64,000 bases of DNA from Rosenbergiella metrosideri. GTDB taxonomy: Bacteria; Pseudomonadota; Gammaproteobacteria; Enterobacterales; Enterobacteriaceae. The DNA is taken from contig NZ_JALBCV010000010.1 of NCBI RefSeq assembly GCF_022602565.1, positions 1 to 64,000 of the forward strand. The letters run 5' to 3'. Shown here piece by piece: positions 23,206 to 34,025 of the stretch. Under the pieces are notes generated by a model, which made no database searches, was not told the origin of the DNA, and worked only from the letters and a program-made list of their open reading frames with translations. How positions within the stretch are numbered: position 1 is the first letter of the stretch; each line of letters begins with the position of its first letter. The translations under genes were made by a program, and so were the position numbers.

Positions 23206-24270
23206 GTGGCACAAAAAGACTATGTAGGACGCGGACGTTCATCAACGCCGCAACGAAAAAAAAATAATAGCCGACGTAAAAACTCTAAGGCGAATACTGG
23301 TATTTCTAAGGTAATTGTTGTTATCGCTGCAGCAGCTTTAGTGCTTTTTATTGGTGTATTAGCACTGCTTGCTCACCATAAGAAACAAGCGGAAAAAGAA
23401 GCAGCCCCTCATAAGACAACCACCAATGGACTTCCTCCTAAACCTGAAGAGCGCTGGAAATACATCAAAGAGTTAGAGAACCGCCAAATAACGGTACCTA
23501 GCCCAGTCGAACCTAGCGCAGGTGGCGAAGTAAAATCACCGACACAGCTTACCGATGAGCAGCGCCAGCTATTAGCACAAATGGCTGAAGACATGCGCCA
23601 GCAACCTACGCAACTGAGCGAAGTTCCATGGAATCAGCAAACGCCTGAACAGCAACAGCAAACTATTCGCCAGCAGCAGCAAAATGCCGCGCTACAACGT
23701 AAGTATCAACAGCAAGAGCAGCAATTTATTTCGCAGCAGCAGCAGCTTAACCAGTCTCGCCCAGCTCAAGCTGCCAATCAAGCGCTTCAAGAACAGAATC
23801 GACAAATACAGCTACAGCATGAGCGCCAACAAAAAGCCTATGCTGAACAGCAAAAAAAGCTTGAGCTTGATCACCAACAACAGTCATACCGCGAACAGCA
23901 GAAGCAGCGTCAACAATTAGAGCGTCAAATTCAGCAACAGCAGCATAGTGCACCGATCACCGCGGCTAAGCCAAGTCAGGCGCAACCTGAGAAAGTGGCT
24001 CCGGTAACCCCGGCCTCACCTCCCACAGCAACCGAGGCATCGTCCAAACATTGGTTGATTCAATGTGGATCGTTCAAAGGTGCAGCCCAAGCAGAGTCCA
24101 CGCGCGCGAAGCTCGCATTTGAAGGGTTTGAAAGCCGTGTGACGACAGGTGGCGGCTGGAATCGGGTGGTGATTGGCCCTTACACTCAGCGTTCGAAAAT
24201 CGATTCCGTGATTAAACAGTTAAAAAATTCTGGACATACAAACTGTATAACTCTCTCTGTAGGGGGTTGA
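23206..24270 (+). CDS. ftsN: cell division protein FtsN
   Basis: FtsN triggers septal peptidoglycan synthesis by activating FtsWI from the periplasm. It has a basic cytoplasmic tail beginning AQKDYVGRGR and one membrane segment at about 35-55. The essential periplasmic helices include GLPPKPEERWKYIKELE (about 76-92). A very long glutamine-rich linker covers about 140-250, and a C-terminal SPOR domain with WLIQCGSF and GGGWNRVVIGPY ends the protein. The start is a GTG. At 354 residues it is longer than E. coli's 319, mainly in the Q-rich linker. The stop codon overlaps the -35 of the downstream heat-shock promoter. Confidence 0.94.
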   Translation: MAQKDYVGRGRSSTPQRKKNNSRRKNSKANTGISKVIVVIAAAALVLFIGVLALLAHHKKQAEKEAAPHKTTTNGLPPKPEERWKYIKELENRQITVPSPVEPSAGGEVKSPTQLTDEQRQLLAQMAEDMRQQPTQLSEVPWNQQTPEQQQQTIRQQQQNAALQRKYQQQEQQFISQQQQLNQSRPAQAANQALQEQNRQIQLQHERQQKAYAEQQKKLELDHQQQSYREQQKQRQQLERQIQQQQHSAPITAAKPSQAQPEKVAPVTPASPPTATEASSKHWLIQCGSFKGAAQAESTRAKLAFEGFESRVTTGGGWNRVVIGPYTQRSKIDSVIKQLKNSGHTNCITLSVGG

Positions 24271-24293
24271 AAGTTATAAACCCACCCCCATAT
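24267..24293 (+). promoter_or_regulatory. sigma-32 heat-shock promoter of hslVU
   Basis: TTGAAA (24267-24272) is followed after 14 bp (counted from TTGAA) by CCCCATAT (24286-24293). This is an almost ideal match to the sigma-32 consensus CTTGAA-N13-17-CCCCATNT. The -35 overlaps the ftsN stop codon. hslVU is a heat-shock operon in E. coli, in agreement with this. Confidence 0.88.
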
Positions 24294-24306
24294 GTTTTTG
24301 TAAGTG

Positions 24307-24337
24307 ACTCCGCGCTTTGTCGCGGAGTTTTTTATTT
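24307..24337 (+). terminator. hairpin in the hslV leader / ftsN terminator
   Basis: The stem ACTCCGCG / CGCGGAGT with a six-base loop is followed by six T residues and ATTT. It lies between the heat-shock promoter and hslV, so it would terminate ftsN transcripts but would also be part of the hslVU mRNA leader. A stem-loop in the E. coli hslVU leader has been reported to stabilise that message, so a dual role is possible. Confidence 0.7.
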
Positions 24338-24358
24338 CAAGAGATTAAGGGGCAGCCC

Positions 24359-24895
24359 GTGACAACGATAGTAAGCATACGACGTAACGGTAAAGTCGTT
24401 ATTGGCGGTGACGGCCAGGCAACGCTCGGTAACACCGTAATGAAAGGCAACGTGAAAAAAGTCCGTCGTCTTTATAACGATAAAGTCATCGCTGGTTTTG
24501 CGGGGGGCACCGCGGATGCTTTCACACTTTTTGAACTTTTTGAGCGTAAACTTGAAATGCACCAAGGCCACTTGGTGAAAGCTGCCGTTGAACTGGCTAA
24601 AGATTGGCGAACGGATCGTATGCTACGTCGTCTAGAAGCGCTTCTCGCTGTCGCTGATGAGAATGCCTCACTGATTATAAGCGGTAACGGCGACGTCATC
24701 CAACCAGAAAACGACCTGATTGCTATTGGTTCAGGTGGCCCTTATGCCCAAGCAGCAGCGCGGGCGATGCTCGAAAACACAGAATTAGATGCTCGTGAGA
24801 TTACCGAAAAAGCGTTAGAAATCGCCGGTGATATTTGTATTTATACCAACCACAATCTCACGATCGAAGAACTCAACTCAGGGGATAAGGAGTAA
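24359..24895 (+). CDS. hslV: ATP-dependent protease subunit HslV (ClpQ)
   Basis: HslV forms the proteolytic double hexamer of the HslUV protease. After removal of the initiator Met, the N-terminal threonine of TTIVS is the nucleophile. The start is a GTG at 24359 with an AAGGGG ribosome site, giving 178 residues (E. coli 176). The conserved [14 protein letters not shown] and AGGTADAF segments of the proteasome-like fold are present. hslU follows three bases later. Expression is expected from the sigma-32 promoter at the end of ftsN. Confidence 0.96.
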   Translation: MTTIVSIRRNGKVVIGGDGQATLGNTVMKGNVKKVRRLYNDKVIAGFAGGTADAFTLFELFERKLEMHQGHLVKAAVELAKDWRTDRMLRRLEALLAVADENASLIISGNGDVIQPENDLIAIGSGGPYAQAAARAMLENTELDAREITEKALEIAGDICIYTNHNLTIEELNSGDKE

Positions 24896-24898
24896 GTT

Positions 24899-26239
24899 AT
24901 GTCTGAAATGACTCCTCGCGAAATCGTCAGCGAACTGAATCGTTTTATTATTGGCCAAGATAACGCTAAACGCGCGGTTTCGATCGCACTCCGTAACCGT
25001 TGGCGTCGCATGCAGCTTAACGATGAGCTGCGCCATGAAGTCACACCGAAAAATATCTTAATGATCGGCCCAACAGGTGTGGGTAAAACAGAGATTGCCC
25101 GCCGTCTCGCTAAGCTTGCTAATGCGCCGTTCATTAAAGTAGAAGCGACGAAATTCACCGAAGTGGGTTACGTCGGTAAAGAAGTCGACTCCATTATCCG
25201 TGACTTAACCGAAGCAGCGGTAAAAATGGTACGTTCGCAGGCGATTGAAAAGAATAAAGCTCGTGCCGTTGAACATGCTGAAGACCGTATTCTTGATGTT
25301 CTGATTCCCCCTGCGAAAAATAACTGGGGACAACCTGAATCTGATAGTTCTCAAGAAGAGTCATCGACCCGCCAATCTTTCCGTAAAAAACTGCGTGAAG
25401 GACAGCTGGACGATAAAGAAATCGAGATTGATTTAGCCGCGTCGCCGATGGATGTCGAAATCATGGCACCTCCCGGTATGGAAGAGATGACGAATCAGCT
25501 TCAATCCATGTTCCAAAACATGGGTAACCAGAAGCAAAAATCGCGCAAGCTGAAAATCAAAGACGCAATGAAATTGCTGATCGAGGAAGAGGCCGCACGC
25601 CTCGTCAATCCAGAAGAGCTCAAACAACAAGCTATTGAGGCGGTCGAGCAGCACGGCATCGTCTTTATCGATGAAATCGATAAAATTTGTAAGCGTGGCG
25701 GACAATCTTCAGGTCCAGACGTGTCTCGTGAAGGGGTACAACGTGACCTACTACCACTAGTTGAAGGTTGTACGGTTTCGACTAAACACGGTACGGTAAA
25801 AACTGACCATATCCTGTTTATCGCATCCGGAGCCTTCCAAGTGGCGAGCCCGTCTGACCTGATCCCTGAATTACAAGGGCGCCTACCGATTCGTGTCGAA
25901 TTACAAGCCCTAACGGTGAACGATTTCGAGCGTATTCTGACTGAACCGACAGCCTCCGTAACGGTGCAGTACAAGGCATTAATGGAAACCGAGGGGGTGA
26001 ATATCGACTTCACCGACGACGGAATCCGACGTATTGCCGAAGCGGCATGGCAGGTTAACGAAACCACCGAAAATATCGGTGCGCGTCGCCTCTATACCGT
26101 ATTGGAAAAGCTGGTAGAAGATATCTCCTTCGAGGCCAGCGACCGCTCTGGTGAGACCGTTACGATTGATGCGGGCTACGTCAGCAAGCACTTAGATGTA
26201 CTCGTTGCAGATGAAGATCTAAGCCGCTTCATTCTCTAA
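24899..26239 (+). CDS. hslU: ATPase subunit HslU (ClpY)
   Basis: HslU is the AAA+ unfoldase that feeds substrates into HslV. The 446-residue product (E. coli 443) carries Walker [10 protein letters not shown], the pore motif GYVGKEVDS, Walker [10 protein letters not shown] and sensor residues in the C-terminal domain (ENIGARRL). The C-terminus SRFIL, which inserts into HslV to activate it, is conserved. An intermediate domain lies at about 110-240. A GGAG ribosome site precedes the ATG. menA, which follows hslU in E. coli, is absent and rraA comes next. Confidence 0.97.
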   Translation: MSEMTPREIVSELNRFIIGQDNAKRAVSIALRNRWRRMQLNDELRHEVTPKNILMIGPTGVGKTEIARRLAKLANAPFIKVEATKFTEVGYVGKEVDSIIRDLTEAAVKMVRSQAIEKNKARAVEHAEDRILDVLIPPAKNNWGQPESDSSQEESSTRQSFRKKLREGQLDDKEIEIDLAASPMDVEIMAPPGMEEMTNQLQSMFQNMGNQKQKSRKLKIKDAMKLLIEEEAARLVNPEELKQQAIEAVEQHGIVFIDEIDKICKRGGQSSGPDVSREGVQRDLLPLVEGCTVSTKHGTVKTDHILFIASGAFQVASPSDLIPELQGRLPIRVELQALTVNDFERILTEPTASVTVQYKALMETEGVNIDFTDDGIRRIAEAAWQVNETTENIGARRLYTVLEKLVEDISFEASDRSGETVTIDAGYVSKHLDVLVADEDLSRFIL

Positions 26240-26369
26240 CCCGCCCCGTTACCCAGAGCGATGTGCTTTGGGTAACGCCCTGCTTACGCCCGTCCATCCC
26301 CAAGAACTTTGCCGCCACACCGAGAAAGAGATATACTTAGTCCACCTCTGGCAACCAGATGAAACGACT

Positions 26370-26858
26370 ATGAAATATGATACTTCCGAACTCTGTGATA
26401 TCTACCATGAAGAAGTTAACGTGGTTGAACCCCTTTTCTCTAACTTTGGGGGCCGTACCTCGTTTGGTGGACAGATCACAACAGTAAAATGTTTCGAAGA
26501 TAATGGGCTGCTCTACGATCTGCTTGAAGAAGATGGCTCAGGGAAAGTTTTACTTGTAGATGGTGGTGGCTCAGTAAGACGCGGGTTGGTGGATGCACAA
26601 CTTGCTCAGTTAGCAGTGAGTAACCATTGGGAAGGGATTATTCTTTATGGCTCTGTGCGCCAAGTCGATGAACTTGCAGAGTTAGATATCGGTATCCAAG
26701 CCATCGCTGCTATTCCGGCAGGTGCCTCGGGAGACGGTATGGGCGAAAGCGATATTCGTGTCAATTTCGGCGGCGTCACCTTTTTCTCCGGTGATTATGT
26801 CTATGCCGACAACACTGGGATCATCCTCTCTGATACACCATTAACCGAAGACGAGTAA
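26370..26858 (+). CDS. rraA: ribonuclease E activity regulator RraA
   Basis: RraA is a ring-shaped trimer that binds the C-terminal scaffold of RNase E and the helicase RhlB and inhibits mRNA decay. The product starts MKYDTSELC as in E. coli and has 162 residues (E. coli 161). Conserved segments are [24 protein letters not shown] and [11 protein letters not shown] longer in-frame opening without a ribosome site is rejected. In E. coli menA separates hslU from rraA; here only a 130-bp gap remains, with no trace of menA. Confidence 0.95.
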   Translation: MKYDTSELCDIYHEEVNVVEPLFSNFGGRTSFGGQITTVKCFEDNGLLYDLLEEDGSGKVLLVDGGGSVRRGLVDAQLAQLAVSNHWEGIILYGSVRQVDELAELDIGIQAIAAIPAGASGDGMGESDIRVNFGGVTFFSGDYVYADNTGIILSDTPLTEDE

Positions 26859-26898
26859 TGGTCGTAACGGCGGACAGCGATACTGCCCGCCCGTTTTC

Positions 26899-27138
26899 TT
26901 ATACTTCTTCCATCTTACCTAGCAGAGCACGTAAACGCTCTTGCCACTGCGTTTGCTCTTCTTTTAGCTGTTGATTTTCACGGGTGAGTAACTCGTGATT
27001 ACCGACCGCTTGTTGAGCATCTTGCTTAAGCGCACTGTTTTGCTCTTTTAATTCTTCAATTTCCATTTGTAGCAGGGTAATGGTGTCAATCGCCTGCTGT
27101 ACTTTCGCTTCCAATTTCTCAAACATTTCAAATGACAT
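26899..27138 (-). CDS. zapB: septal ring assembly protein ZapB
   Basis: ZapB is a small coiled-coil protein that binds ZapA at the Z ring and links it to MatP. The whole 79-residue product is predicted coiled coil, with [20 protein letters not shown] conserved almost without change and the C-terminal LLGKMEEV typical. The ATG at 27138 has GGAG nine bases upstream; an in-frame TTG five codons earlier is rejected. It converges on rraA. An imperfect GC-rich hairpin lies between the two at about 26867-26895. Confidence 0.95.
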   Translation of the reverse strand: MSFEMFEKLEAKVQQAIDTITLLQMEIEELKEQNSALKQDAQQAVGNHELLTRENQQLKEEQTQWQERLRALLGKMEEV

Positions 27139-27480
27139 TGTTACTATCTCCAATTAACGCCAGGCGTTGAAAACCGCATCCTTCAATATATCGCTATGAT
27201 ACATCATAAAGCCGCGCTGATAGTCCGATTGTATGGAGGGCAGCGGTGCAAGTCCAGAGGGGAAACCATTTCAAGAGTAGTCTGCCTACTTTTTTTCGCC
27301 TTCAGAAAACCAAAAGAAAAAGATAATTTGCGAAAACGCGCATTTTTTTTGACCAAGTACACATTTTTATCGCGCGGTATTTTGCGTTTTTTTTCGTTAA
27401 CGATAAATTCACAAGAAAAACACATTTGAGTAGTTTAAAGCAACTCAAATACTGTCTCTTTCTCCGTCAAGGAATACGCT
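27139..27480 (+). promoter_or_regulatory. regulatory gap zapB-glpF with GlpR-like site and leader hairpin
   Basis: This 342-bp AT-rich gap separates divergent zapB and glpF. A palindrome TCGTTAACGA (27394-27403) resembles the core of GlpR operators, and several imperfect TTTGCG/CGCGCA repeats lie just upstream. A perfect inverted repeat ATTTGAGT / ACTCAAAT (27424-27450) would form a hairpin in the glpF leader. Further upstream, TAGTCTGCCTACT is followed by a T-run (to about 27297), a terminator-like end of unknown use. The start of glpF follows AAGGAA. GlpR control is inferred from the family; I saw no clear CRP site. Confidence 0.45.
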
Positions 27481-28332
27481 ATGAGTAAATCAACCAACAC
27501 GCTTACTGGTCAGTGTATTGCAGAATTTATCGGTACTGGCTTAATTATCTTTTTTGGCGTCGGTTGTGTCTCTGCGCTAAAATTGGCCGGTGCAAATTTT
27601 GGTCAATGGGAAATTAGTATCGTTTGGGGACTTGCCGTGGCGATGGGTGCTTACGTCAGTGCTGGGGTATCTGGCGCTCACCTCAACCCTGCGGTCAGCA
27701 TTGCATTATGTGTATTTGGTAACTTTGAAGCCCGTAAGCTTTTCCCTTATATCTTCGCACAAACGGCTGGAGCCTTCTGTTCAGCGGCTTTAGTCTACGG
27801 TCTATACCAAAGCCTCTTTATTGACTACGAACAGACTCATCATATTGTTCGCGGCACCCTAGACAGCTTACCGATGGCAGGGATTTTCTCAACCTATCCC
27901 GATGCACATCTCTCAATAGCTCAAGCTTTCTTAATTGAGACGACTATTACTGCGGTATTAATGGGCGTCATCATGGGACTTACCGATGACGGCAACGGAA
28001 TCCCTCGCGGACCTTTAGCTCCCTTATTAATCGGTTTATTAGTTGCCGCCATTGGTGCGGCTTTTGGTCCATTAACCGGTTTTGCCCTTAATCCAGCACG
28101 TGACTTCGGCCCTAAGCTCTTTGCCGATTTAGCAGGCTGGGGACATTTAGCCTTGACTGGGGGTAAAGATATTCCTTACTTCTTAGTCCCTGCCTTTGCC
28201 CCAATTGTTGGTGCATTAGTTGGCGCATTTTTGTATCGGACCTTGATTGGCCGTCATCTTCCCTTAGCAGTACAAGTTGAACCCAAGCAAGTCACTGCTG
28301 AAAAGGCGACTGTACAAGAACGTAAAGTATAA
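27481..28332 (+). CDS. glpF: glycerol uptake facilitator GlpF
   Basis: GlpF is an inner-membrane aquaglyceroporin that lets glycerol diffuse in. The 283-residue product (E. coli 281) has the two hallmark half-helices HLNPAVS (near 66-72) and ALNPARDFGPK (near 201-211), and six membrane spans. The Asp after the second NPAR motif is typical of glycerol-conducting members rather than water channels. It is the first gene of glpFK, followed by glpK after 25 bp. Confidence 0.96.
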   Translation: MSKSTNTLTGQCIAEFIGTGLIIFFGVGCVSALKLAGANFGQWEISIVWGLAVAMGAYVSAGVSGAHLNPAVSIALCVFGNFEARKLFPYIFAQTAGAFCSAALVYGLYQSLFIDYEQTHHIVRGTLDSLPMAGIFSTYPDAHLSIAQAFLIETTITAVLMGVIMGLTDDGNGIPRGPLAPLLIGLLVAAIGAAFGPLTGFALNPARDFGPKLFADLAGWGHLALTGGKDIPYFLVPAFAPIVGALVGAFLYRTLIGRHLPLAVQVEPKQVTAEKATVQERKV

Positions 28333-28348
28333 TCTTCACGGCGAATAG

Positions 28349-29869
<1,521 letters not shown>

Positions 29870-29989
29870 CACACAGAGTGCTAAACAATAGCACTCACTG
29901 CCTCCTGTACTCTGCAGGGGGCATCCCTCCTCTTTCCTCGCTATGTTACACTGAGTCCCTGTTTTCTCTGATTAACCTAATGACTCAGT

Positions 29990-30970
29990 ATGAAACACAC
30001 ATTCACACAACAATTCAATTGCGTGACCGAAGCTGCAGCAATCGCCGGTTTCCGGTGGCTCGGACGGGGTGATAAAAACCTCGCAGACGGTGCAGCGGTG
30101 GCCGCGATGCGCCAGCAACTCAATGCTATGCCTATTGACGGAACTGTCGTGATTGGCGAAGGCGAAATTGACGATGCCCCCATGCTTTATATCGGCGAAA
30201 AAGTTGGGCAAACGTCCGGCCAGCAAATCGACATTGCGGTCGATCCGATAGAAGGCACGAGGATGACGGCCTTTGGTCAAGGGAATGCTTTGTCGGTAAT
30301 GGCGGTAGCCGAAGCCGGAACACTGCTCCATGCCCCAGATATGTATATGGAGAAGTTGATTGTTGGCCCTGCAGCAAAAGGGGTTATCGATCTGCATCTC
30401 ACTCTCGAAGAGAACCTACGACGTATTAGCCAAGCATTGCATAAAAACCTCGCTGACTTAACAGTATCGATCCTCGACAAGCCACGTCATACATCAATTA
30501 TCGGCGCCCTTTATCAGCTAGGGGTTCGGGTTTTCACTTTTCCCGATGGTGATGTTTCCGCATCACTGTTGACCTGTTTCCCTGACCAACCTATCGATGT
30601 CATGTACGGTATCGGCGGCGCGCCGGAGGGCGTTATTTCTGCCGCGGCCATCCGGGCGTTAGGGGGCGATATGCAGGCTCGCTTACTCACCCGCGAACAG
30701 GTCAAAGGCTATAGCGCTGAAAACAGTCTCGCAAGCCGAGAGGAAACGACTCGTTGCCAAGCGATGGGACTTACGCTGGGGCAAGTGCTTCGATTAGAGG
30801 ATCTGGCGAAAAGCGACAATGTGTTATTCAGCGCAACGGGAATTACCGATGGCGATCTACTGAAAGGTGTTGAGGCTTCTGAGTCGTCAATAACGACCCA
30901 TAGTTTACTGATTGACGGTCAACGTCAGAGCCAGCAATGGGTTAAAACGGTCAGCACCTTGACCCGATAA
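29990..30970 (+). CDS. glpX: class II fructose-1,6-bisphosphatase GlpX
   Basis: GlpX hydrolyses fructose-1,6-bisphosphate in gluconeogenesis. Metal and substrate motifs are VIGEGEIDDAPML, VDPIEGTRM and FPDGDV, followed by GIGGAPEGVISAA. At 326 residues it is ten shorter than E. coli GlpX because the C-terminal tail is missing, and it is noticeably diverged. Position after glpFK supports GlpX rather than the paralog YggF. A 120-bp gap after glpK holds a GC-rich hairpin (29900-29922) without a T-run, so transcription may partly continue from glpFK. Confidence 0.92.
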   Translation: MKHTFTQQFNCVTEAAAIAGFRWLGRGDKNLADGAAVAAMRQQLNAMPIDGTVVIGEGEIDDAPMLYIGEKVGQTSGQQIDIAVDPIEGTRMTAFGQGNALSVMAVAEAGTLLHAPDMYMEKLIVGPAAKGVIDLHLTLEENLRRISQALHKNLADLTVSILDKPRHTSIIGALYQLGVRVFTFPDGDVSASLLTCFPDQPIDVMYGIGGAPEGVISAAAIRALGGDMQARLLTREQVKGYSAENSLASREETTRCQAMGLTLGQVLRLEDLAKSDNVLFSATGITDGDLLKGVEASESSITTHSLLIDGQRQSQQWVKTVSTLTR

Positions 30971-31001
30971 CAACGAAAATAGTGACTTACTGGAGGCAAT
31001 G

Positions 31002-31748
31002 ATGGCGGTTTGGTGTACAGGAAAAATTATTGAGGTTAAGGCGTGGACCGACACCCTTTTTAGTTTAATTGTCGATGCGCCCATCGCGCCTTTTACTGCT
31101 GGACAATTTGCAAAACTTAGCCTAACTATTGAAGGTGAAACCGTGCAGCGGGCATATTCTTATGTCAATGCCCCCAGCCAAACGCCTCTGGAGTTTTATC
31201 TTGTCCATGTCCCCGAAGGACGGCTAAGCCCAGCACTGTTATCACTGAAACCCGGTGACGAAGTATTAGTCACCGAAGAGGCCGCCGGGTATTTTGTATT
31301 AGACGAGGTCCCCGACGCCAAAGAACTATGGATGATTGCGACAGGGACGGCTATCGGCCCCTACTTATCTATTTTGGCGCAAGGCGACGACCTAGAGCGC
31401 TTCGAGACGATTATTCTGGTTCATGCCGCCCGTTATGCTGCAGACCTAAGTTATGTCCCGTTATTCCAAGAACTCCAGCAGCGCTATGGCGATAAACTAC
31501 GGGTACAAACGGTAGTTAGTCGAGAAGACTCTACGGAGAGTTTACGGGGGCGCATCCCAGCATTACTGGATGACGGCACATTAGAAGACGCTGTGAGCAC
31601 GCACATCTCTGCTGAACAGAGCCATGTTATGATCTGCGGCAACCCAGAGATGGTGAGAGAAACTCAAAAGTATCTTAAAGAACAACGTGGGTTACGTAAG
31701 CATCTTCGCAGAAAACCCGGTCATATCACCAGCGAACACTATTGGTAA
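31002..31748 (+). CDS. fpr: ferredoxin/flavodoxin-NADP+ reductase Fpr
   Basis: Fpr is an FAD enzyme that passes electrons between NADPH and flavodoxin or ferredoxin, supporting radical-SAM enzymes and methionine synthase. The FAD motif RAYSYVN (near 50), the NADPH-binding ATGTAIGPYLS segment and the C-terminal EHYW are as in E. coli. Two consecutive ATGs exist; the second (31002) has better spacing from GGAGG and gives 248 residues, the E. coli length. It lies 31 bp after glpX and 9 bp before yiiQ. Confidence 0.95.
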   Translation: MAVWCTGKIIEVKAWTDTLFSLIVDAPIAPFTAGQFAKLSLTIEGETVQRAYSYVNAPSQTPLEFYLVHVPEGRLSPALLSLKPGDEVLVTEEAAGYFVLDEVPDAKELWMIATGTAIGPYLSILAQGDDLERFETIILVHAARYAADLSYVPLFQELQQRYGDKLRVQTVVSREDSTESLRGRIPALLDDGTLEDAVSTHISAEQSHVMICGNPEMVRETQKYLKEQRGLRKHLRRKPGHITSEHYW

Positions 31749-31757
31749 GGGACTCGC

Positions 31758-32345
31758 ATGCGATATGCCGCTTATTTTTCCCTAATACTCCTTAGCTGCG
31801 GGGTGGCCAAGCAGGTTAATGCGCATCCCGTATCGATGGCATTACCTGACACGGCCCCTTACCTATTGCCTGATGCTCCCACCTTTGAGCTAACGATCAC
31901 TCAATTTCGCCAACAATTTAGCCAACAATTCCCCACCACTCCTCTGCAAGAATTTCGGGCGATTAAAACAGGATCAATGCAGAAATTAGTGACTATTGCA
32001 GCGACCAAAATCAGTGAAACCGTCTACGCCTCGACCGCGCTTGAAGTAGGAACGGCAAAAATTAAATCGATACAGCTCACTTGGCTCCAGGTACCAGGAA
32101 ATCAAGCCACCGTCTCTCGCCAGCAAGCCATGAGCTATATCACCAATATCATCCACTTTTTCTCACCACAACTGACGACTAAGCAATGCCGTGAACACCT
32201 CGAACAATTGTTGAAGGTGGGAAAAGGGAAAGCTTATACGCTATCGAATGAAGGCGCGGTACGGTATATTTTGTCTGATAAAGGTGAAGGGGGCATGACC
32301 TTTGCTGCAGAACCCGTTAAATTGATACTCAGTGAGACCAAATGA
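31758..32345 (+). CDS. yiiQ: DUF1454 secreted protein YiiQ
   Basis: This is an ortholog of E. coli YiiQ, a DUF1454 protein of unknown function. A signal peptide is evident (about 1-22, cleavage after VNAHP-like sequence), predicting a periplasmic location. The mature part keeps APYLLPDAPTFELTI, ASTALEVGTAKIKSI and the C-terminal MTFAAEPVKL. At 195 residues it is close to the E. coli 199. It is directly after fpr with an AAGGGA ribosome site, probably cotranscribed. No catalytic motif is visible. The neighbouring yiiR of E. coli is absent. Confidence 0.9.
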   Translation: MRYAAYFSLILLSCGVAKQVNAHPVSMALPDTAPYLLPDAPTFELTITQFRQQFSQQFPTTPLQEFRAIKTGSMQKLVTIAATKISETVYASTALEVGTAKIKSIQLTWLQVPGNQATVSRQQAMSYITNIIHFFSPQLTTKQCREHLEQLLKVGKGKAYTLSNEGAVRYILSDKGEGGMTFAAEPVKLILSETK

Positions 32346-32461
32346 TCCACCGGTTTGTGATCCTACGCAAGTCGGCGGCTTCGACACGGTTTATAGTGAA
32401 CTTAGACGCTATTACTCCTGCGTAATAGCATTTTACTCAAGCGCGTAATGCGGAGGAAAGC

Positions 32462-33226
32462 ATGCGACATCCATTAGTAATGGGGAATTGGAAACTTAAT
32501 GGTAGTAAACACCTTACAGCAGAGTTAATCAGTGGTCTGCGTTCAGCGCTATCAGAAGTGCAAGGGTGTAAGGTCGTTATCGCCCCACCGGCCCTGTATT
32601 TGGCTCAAGCTGTTGCTGCAGTGGAAGGCAGCGATATCGGTGTTGGTGCGCAAAATATCGATGTGAACCTTTCCGGCGCGTTTACCGGTGAGACCTCTGC
32701 AGAAATGCTGAAAGATACCGGCGCACGCTACGTTATCCTCGGCCATTCAGAACGCCGCACCTACCATCATGAAACCGATGAACTGGTTGCTGAGAAATTT
32801 GCCATTGTAAAACAGCAAGGCCTTATCCCCGTTTTATGTATCGGTGAAACCGAAGCAGAGAACGAAGCGGGCAAAACAGAAGAAGTCTGTTCGCGTCAAA
32901 TTGATGCCGTCATCAAGGCTCAAGGTGTTGAAGCGTTCACTGGCGCTGTTATTGCCTATGAACCAGTATGGGCTATTGGTACCGGTAAATCAGCAACCCC
33001 TGCGCAGGCACAAGCAGTTCACAAATTTATTCGTGATCATATTGCGAAGCAAAACCGCCAAGTCGCTGAACAAGTCATCATTCAATACGGTGGTTCAGTC
33101 AACGATAAAAACGCGGCGGAGCTATTCAGTCAGCCCGATATCGACGGCGCGCTGGTCGGTGGAGCTTCCCTAAAAGCCGACGCGTTTAGCGTCATCGTGA
33201 AAGCTGCCGCAGCGGCCAAAGCCTGA
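32462..33226 (+). CDS. tpiA: triosephosphate isomerase TpiA
   Basis: TpiA interconverts dihydroxyacetone phosphate and glyceraldehyde 3-phosphate. The TIM-barrel residues are all visible: Lys in GNWKLNG, catalytic His in LGHSERR, catalytic Glu in [11 protein letters not shown], and the phosphate loop GGSVN / GGASL near the C-terminus. It has 254 residues against 255 in E. coli. A GGAGG ribosome site precedes the ATG, and a strong hairpin terminator follows. Confidence 0.97.
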   Translation: MRHPLVMGNWKLNGSKHLTAELISGLRSALSEVQGCKVVIAPPALYLAQAVAAVEGSDIGVGAQNIDVNLSGAFTGETSAEMLKDTGARYVILGHSERRTYHHETDELVAEKFAIVKQQGLIPVLCIGETEAENEAGKTEEVCSRQIDAVIKAQGVEAFTGAVIAYEPVWAIGTGKSATPAQAQAVHKFIRDHIAKQNRQVAEQVIIQYGGSVNDKNAAELFSQPDIDGALVGGASLKADAFSVIVKAAAAAKA

Positions 33227-33232
33227 TAATAC

Positions 33233-33266
33233 AGCAGTATCGTAGCCTCGCTGCGATACTGCTTTT
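33233..33266 (+). terminator. intrinsic terminator after tpiA
   Basis: A 10-bp perfect stem, AGCAGTATCG / CGATACTGCT, with an 11-base loop is followed by TTTT, immediately before the stop codon of convergent cdh. Confidence 0.85.
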
Positions 33267-34020
33267 ATACTGCATCGCATTGATGGTCTTGCAGTTCTTC
33301 CGCTGAGCCCAGTATCCCCTTTACCCAATCCGTGCGTAAGACCAACACGACCAGTCGCCCATCAGCAAGCATTGTGACTGCAATCCCTTCTCTGCCACTG
33401 CCCGGATCGATATCGGGTAATTCAGTAAAGACACGTAGAAATAAAGAGCGGGCATCAAGTTGCTCAAGCGTCAGTGTACGTACCCAGTAAGGATGGTTAA
33501 GCAATGAAAGCCGTTGCCACTGTTCGTTCAACGTCGACTGCTTTTCCGCTAAACGTTGGCGAACATCACCACGTAAGCAGGATAGATGAATATGTAGCTG
33601 ATTCTGCGATCTTCCCCATTTCGAATTAATCGCCAGAGAAAGTAGAGTGTTCGGTATAGGCTTTTCCAAGCGCTGGCTTACCCTCGGCATCAATGACCAT
33701 GCTAATGAGAAATAATTGGGCGTAGTAGGATCCAAAAGTTTATCGCTCTCAATACCCGAAACCTGAGCGGTCGGAATTAATAAATATTGAGCAATACCGA
33801 CTTTATCTTTCAGCAGTACGTAGCCTTGAGAAAGATTAACCTGTTGGCAAGGGGTTGGCGAGTGTTGCTGTTGCTGATGAGGAACACACTGACGGCTTAC
33901 TATATTCCATAATGCATCGCTGTTGCGATGAAGCGCGTAACCGCGCCACGCGCCGTACACCATAATACAAACAATACTGACGATACAGATCCTTTTTACG
34001 ACTGCCCCATTCATCTTCAT
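33265..34020 (-). CDS. cdh: CDP-diacylglycerol pyrophosphatase Cdh
   Basis: Cdh hydrolyses CDP-diacylglycerol to phosphatidate and CMP at the inner membrane. The N-terminal membrane anchor (about 8-25) precedes a periplasmic catalytic domain with the HIT-like motif LHIHLSC. The sequence QHSPTPCQQV and the C-terminal EELQDHQCD match the E. coli protein, and the length (251) is identical. The start may be either the first or third codon, both ATG. It lies downstream of sbp on the same strand, with a hairpin in the gap. Confidence 0.92.
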   Translation of the reverse strand: MKMNGAVVKRICIVSIVCIMVYGAWRGYALHRNSDALWNIVSRQCVPHQQQQHSPTPCQQVNLSQGYVLLKDKVGIAQYLLIPTAQVSGIESDKLLDPTTPNYFSLAWSLMPRVSQRLEKPIPNTLLSLAINSKWGRSQNQLHIHLSCLRGDVRQRLAEKQSTLNEQWQRLSLLNHPYWVRTLTLEQLDARSLFLRVFTELPDIDPGSGREGIAVTMLADGRLVVLVLRTDWVKGILGSAEELQDHQCDAV

Positions 34021-34025
34021 TATCC

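Noticed and set aside
23620-23960. CAG/CAA-rich stretch as a microsatellite or repeat array
   Set aside because: It is the glutamine-rich linker of FtsN with mixed codons, not a perfect tandem repeat.
25501-26067. 188-codon open frame antisense to hslU
   Set aside because: It lies entirely opposite a highly conserved gene, has no recognisable domain or ribosome site, and is explained by codon bias of hslU.
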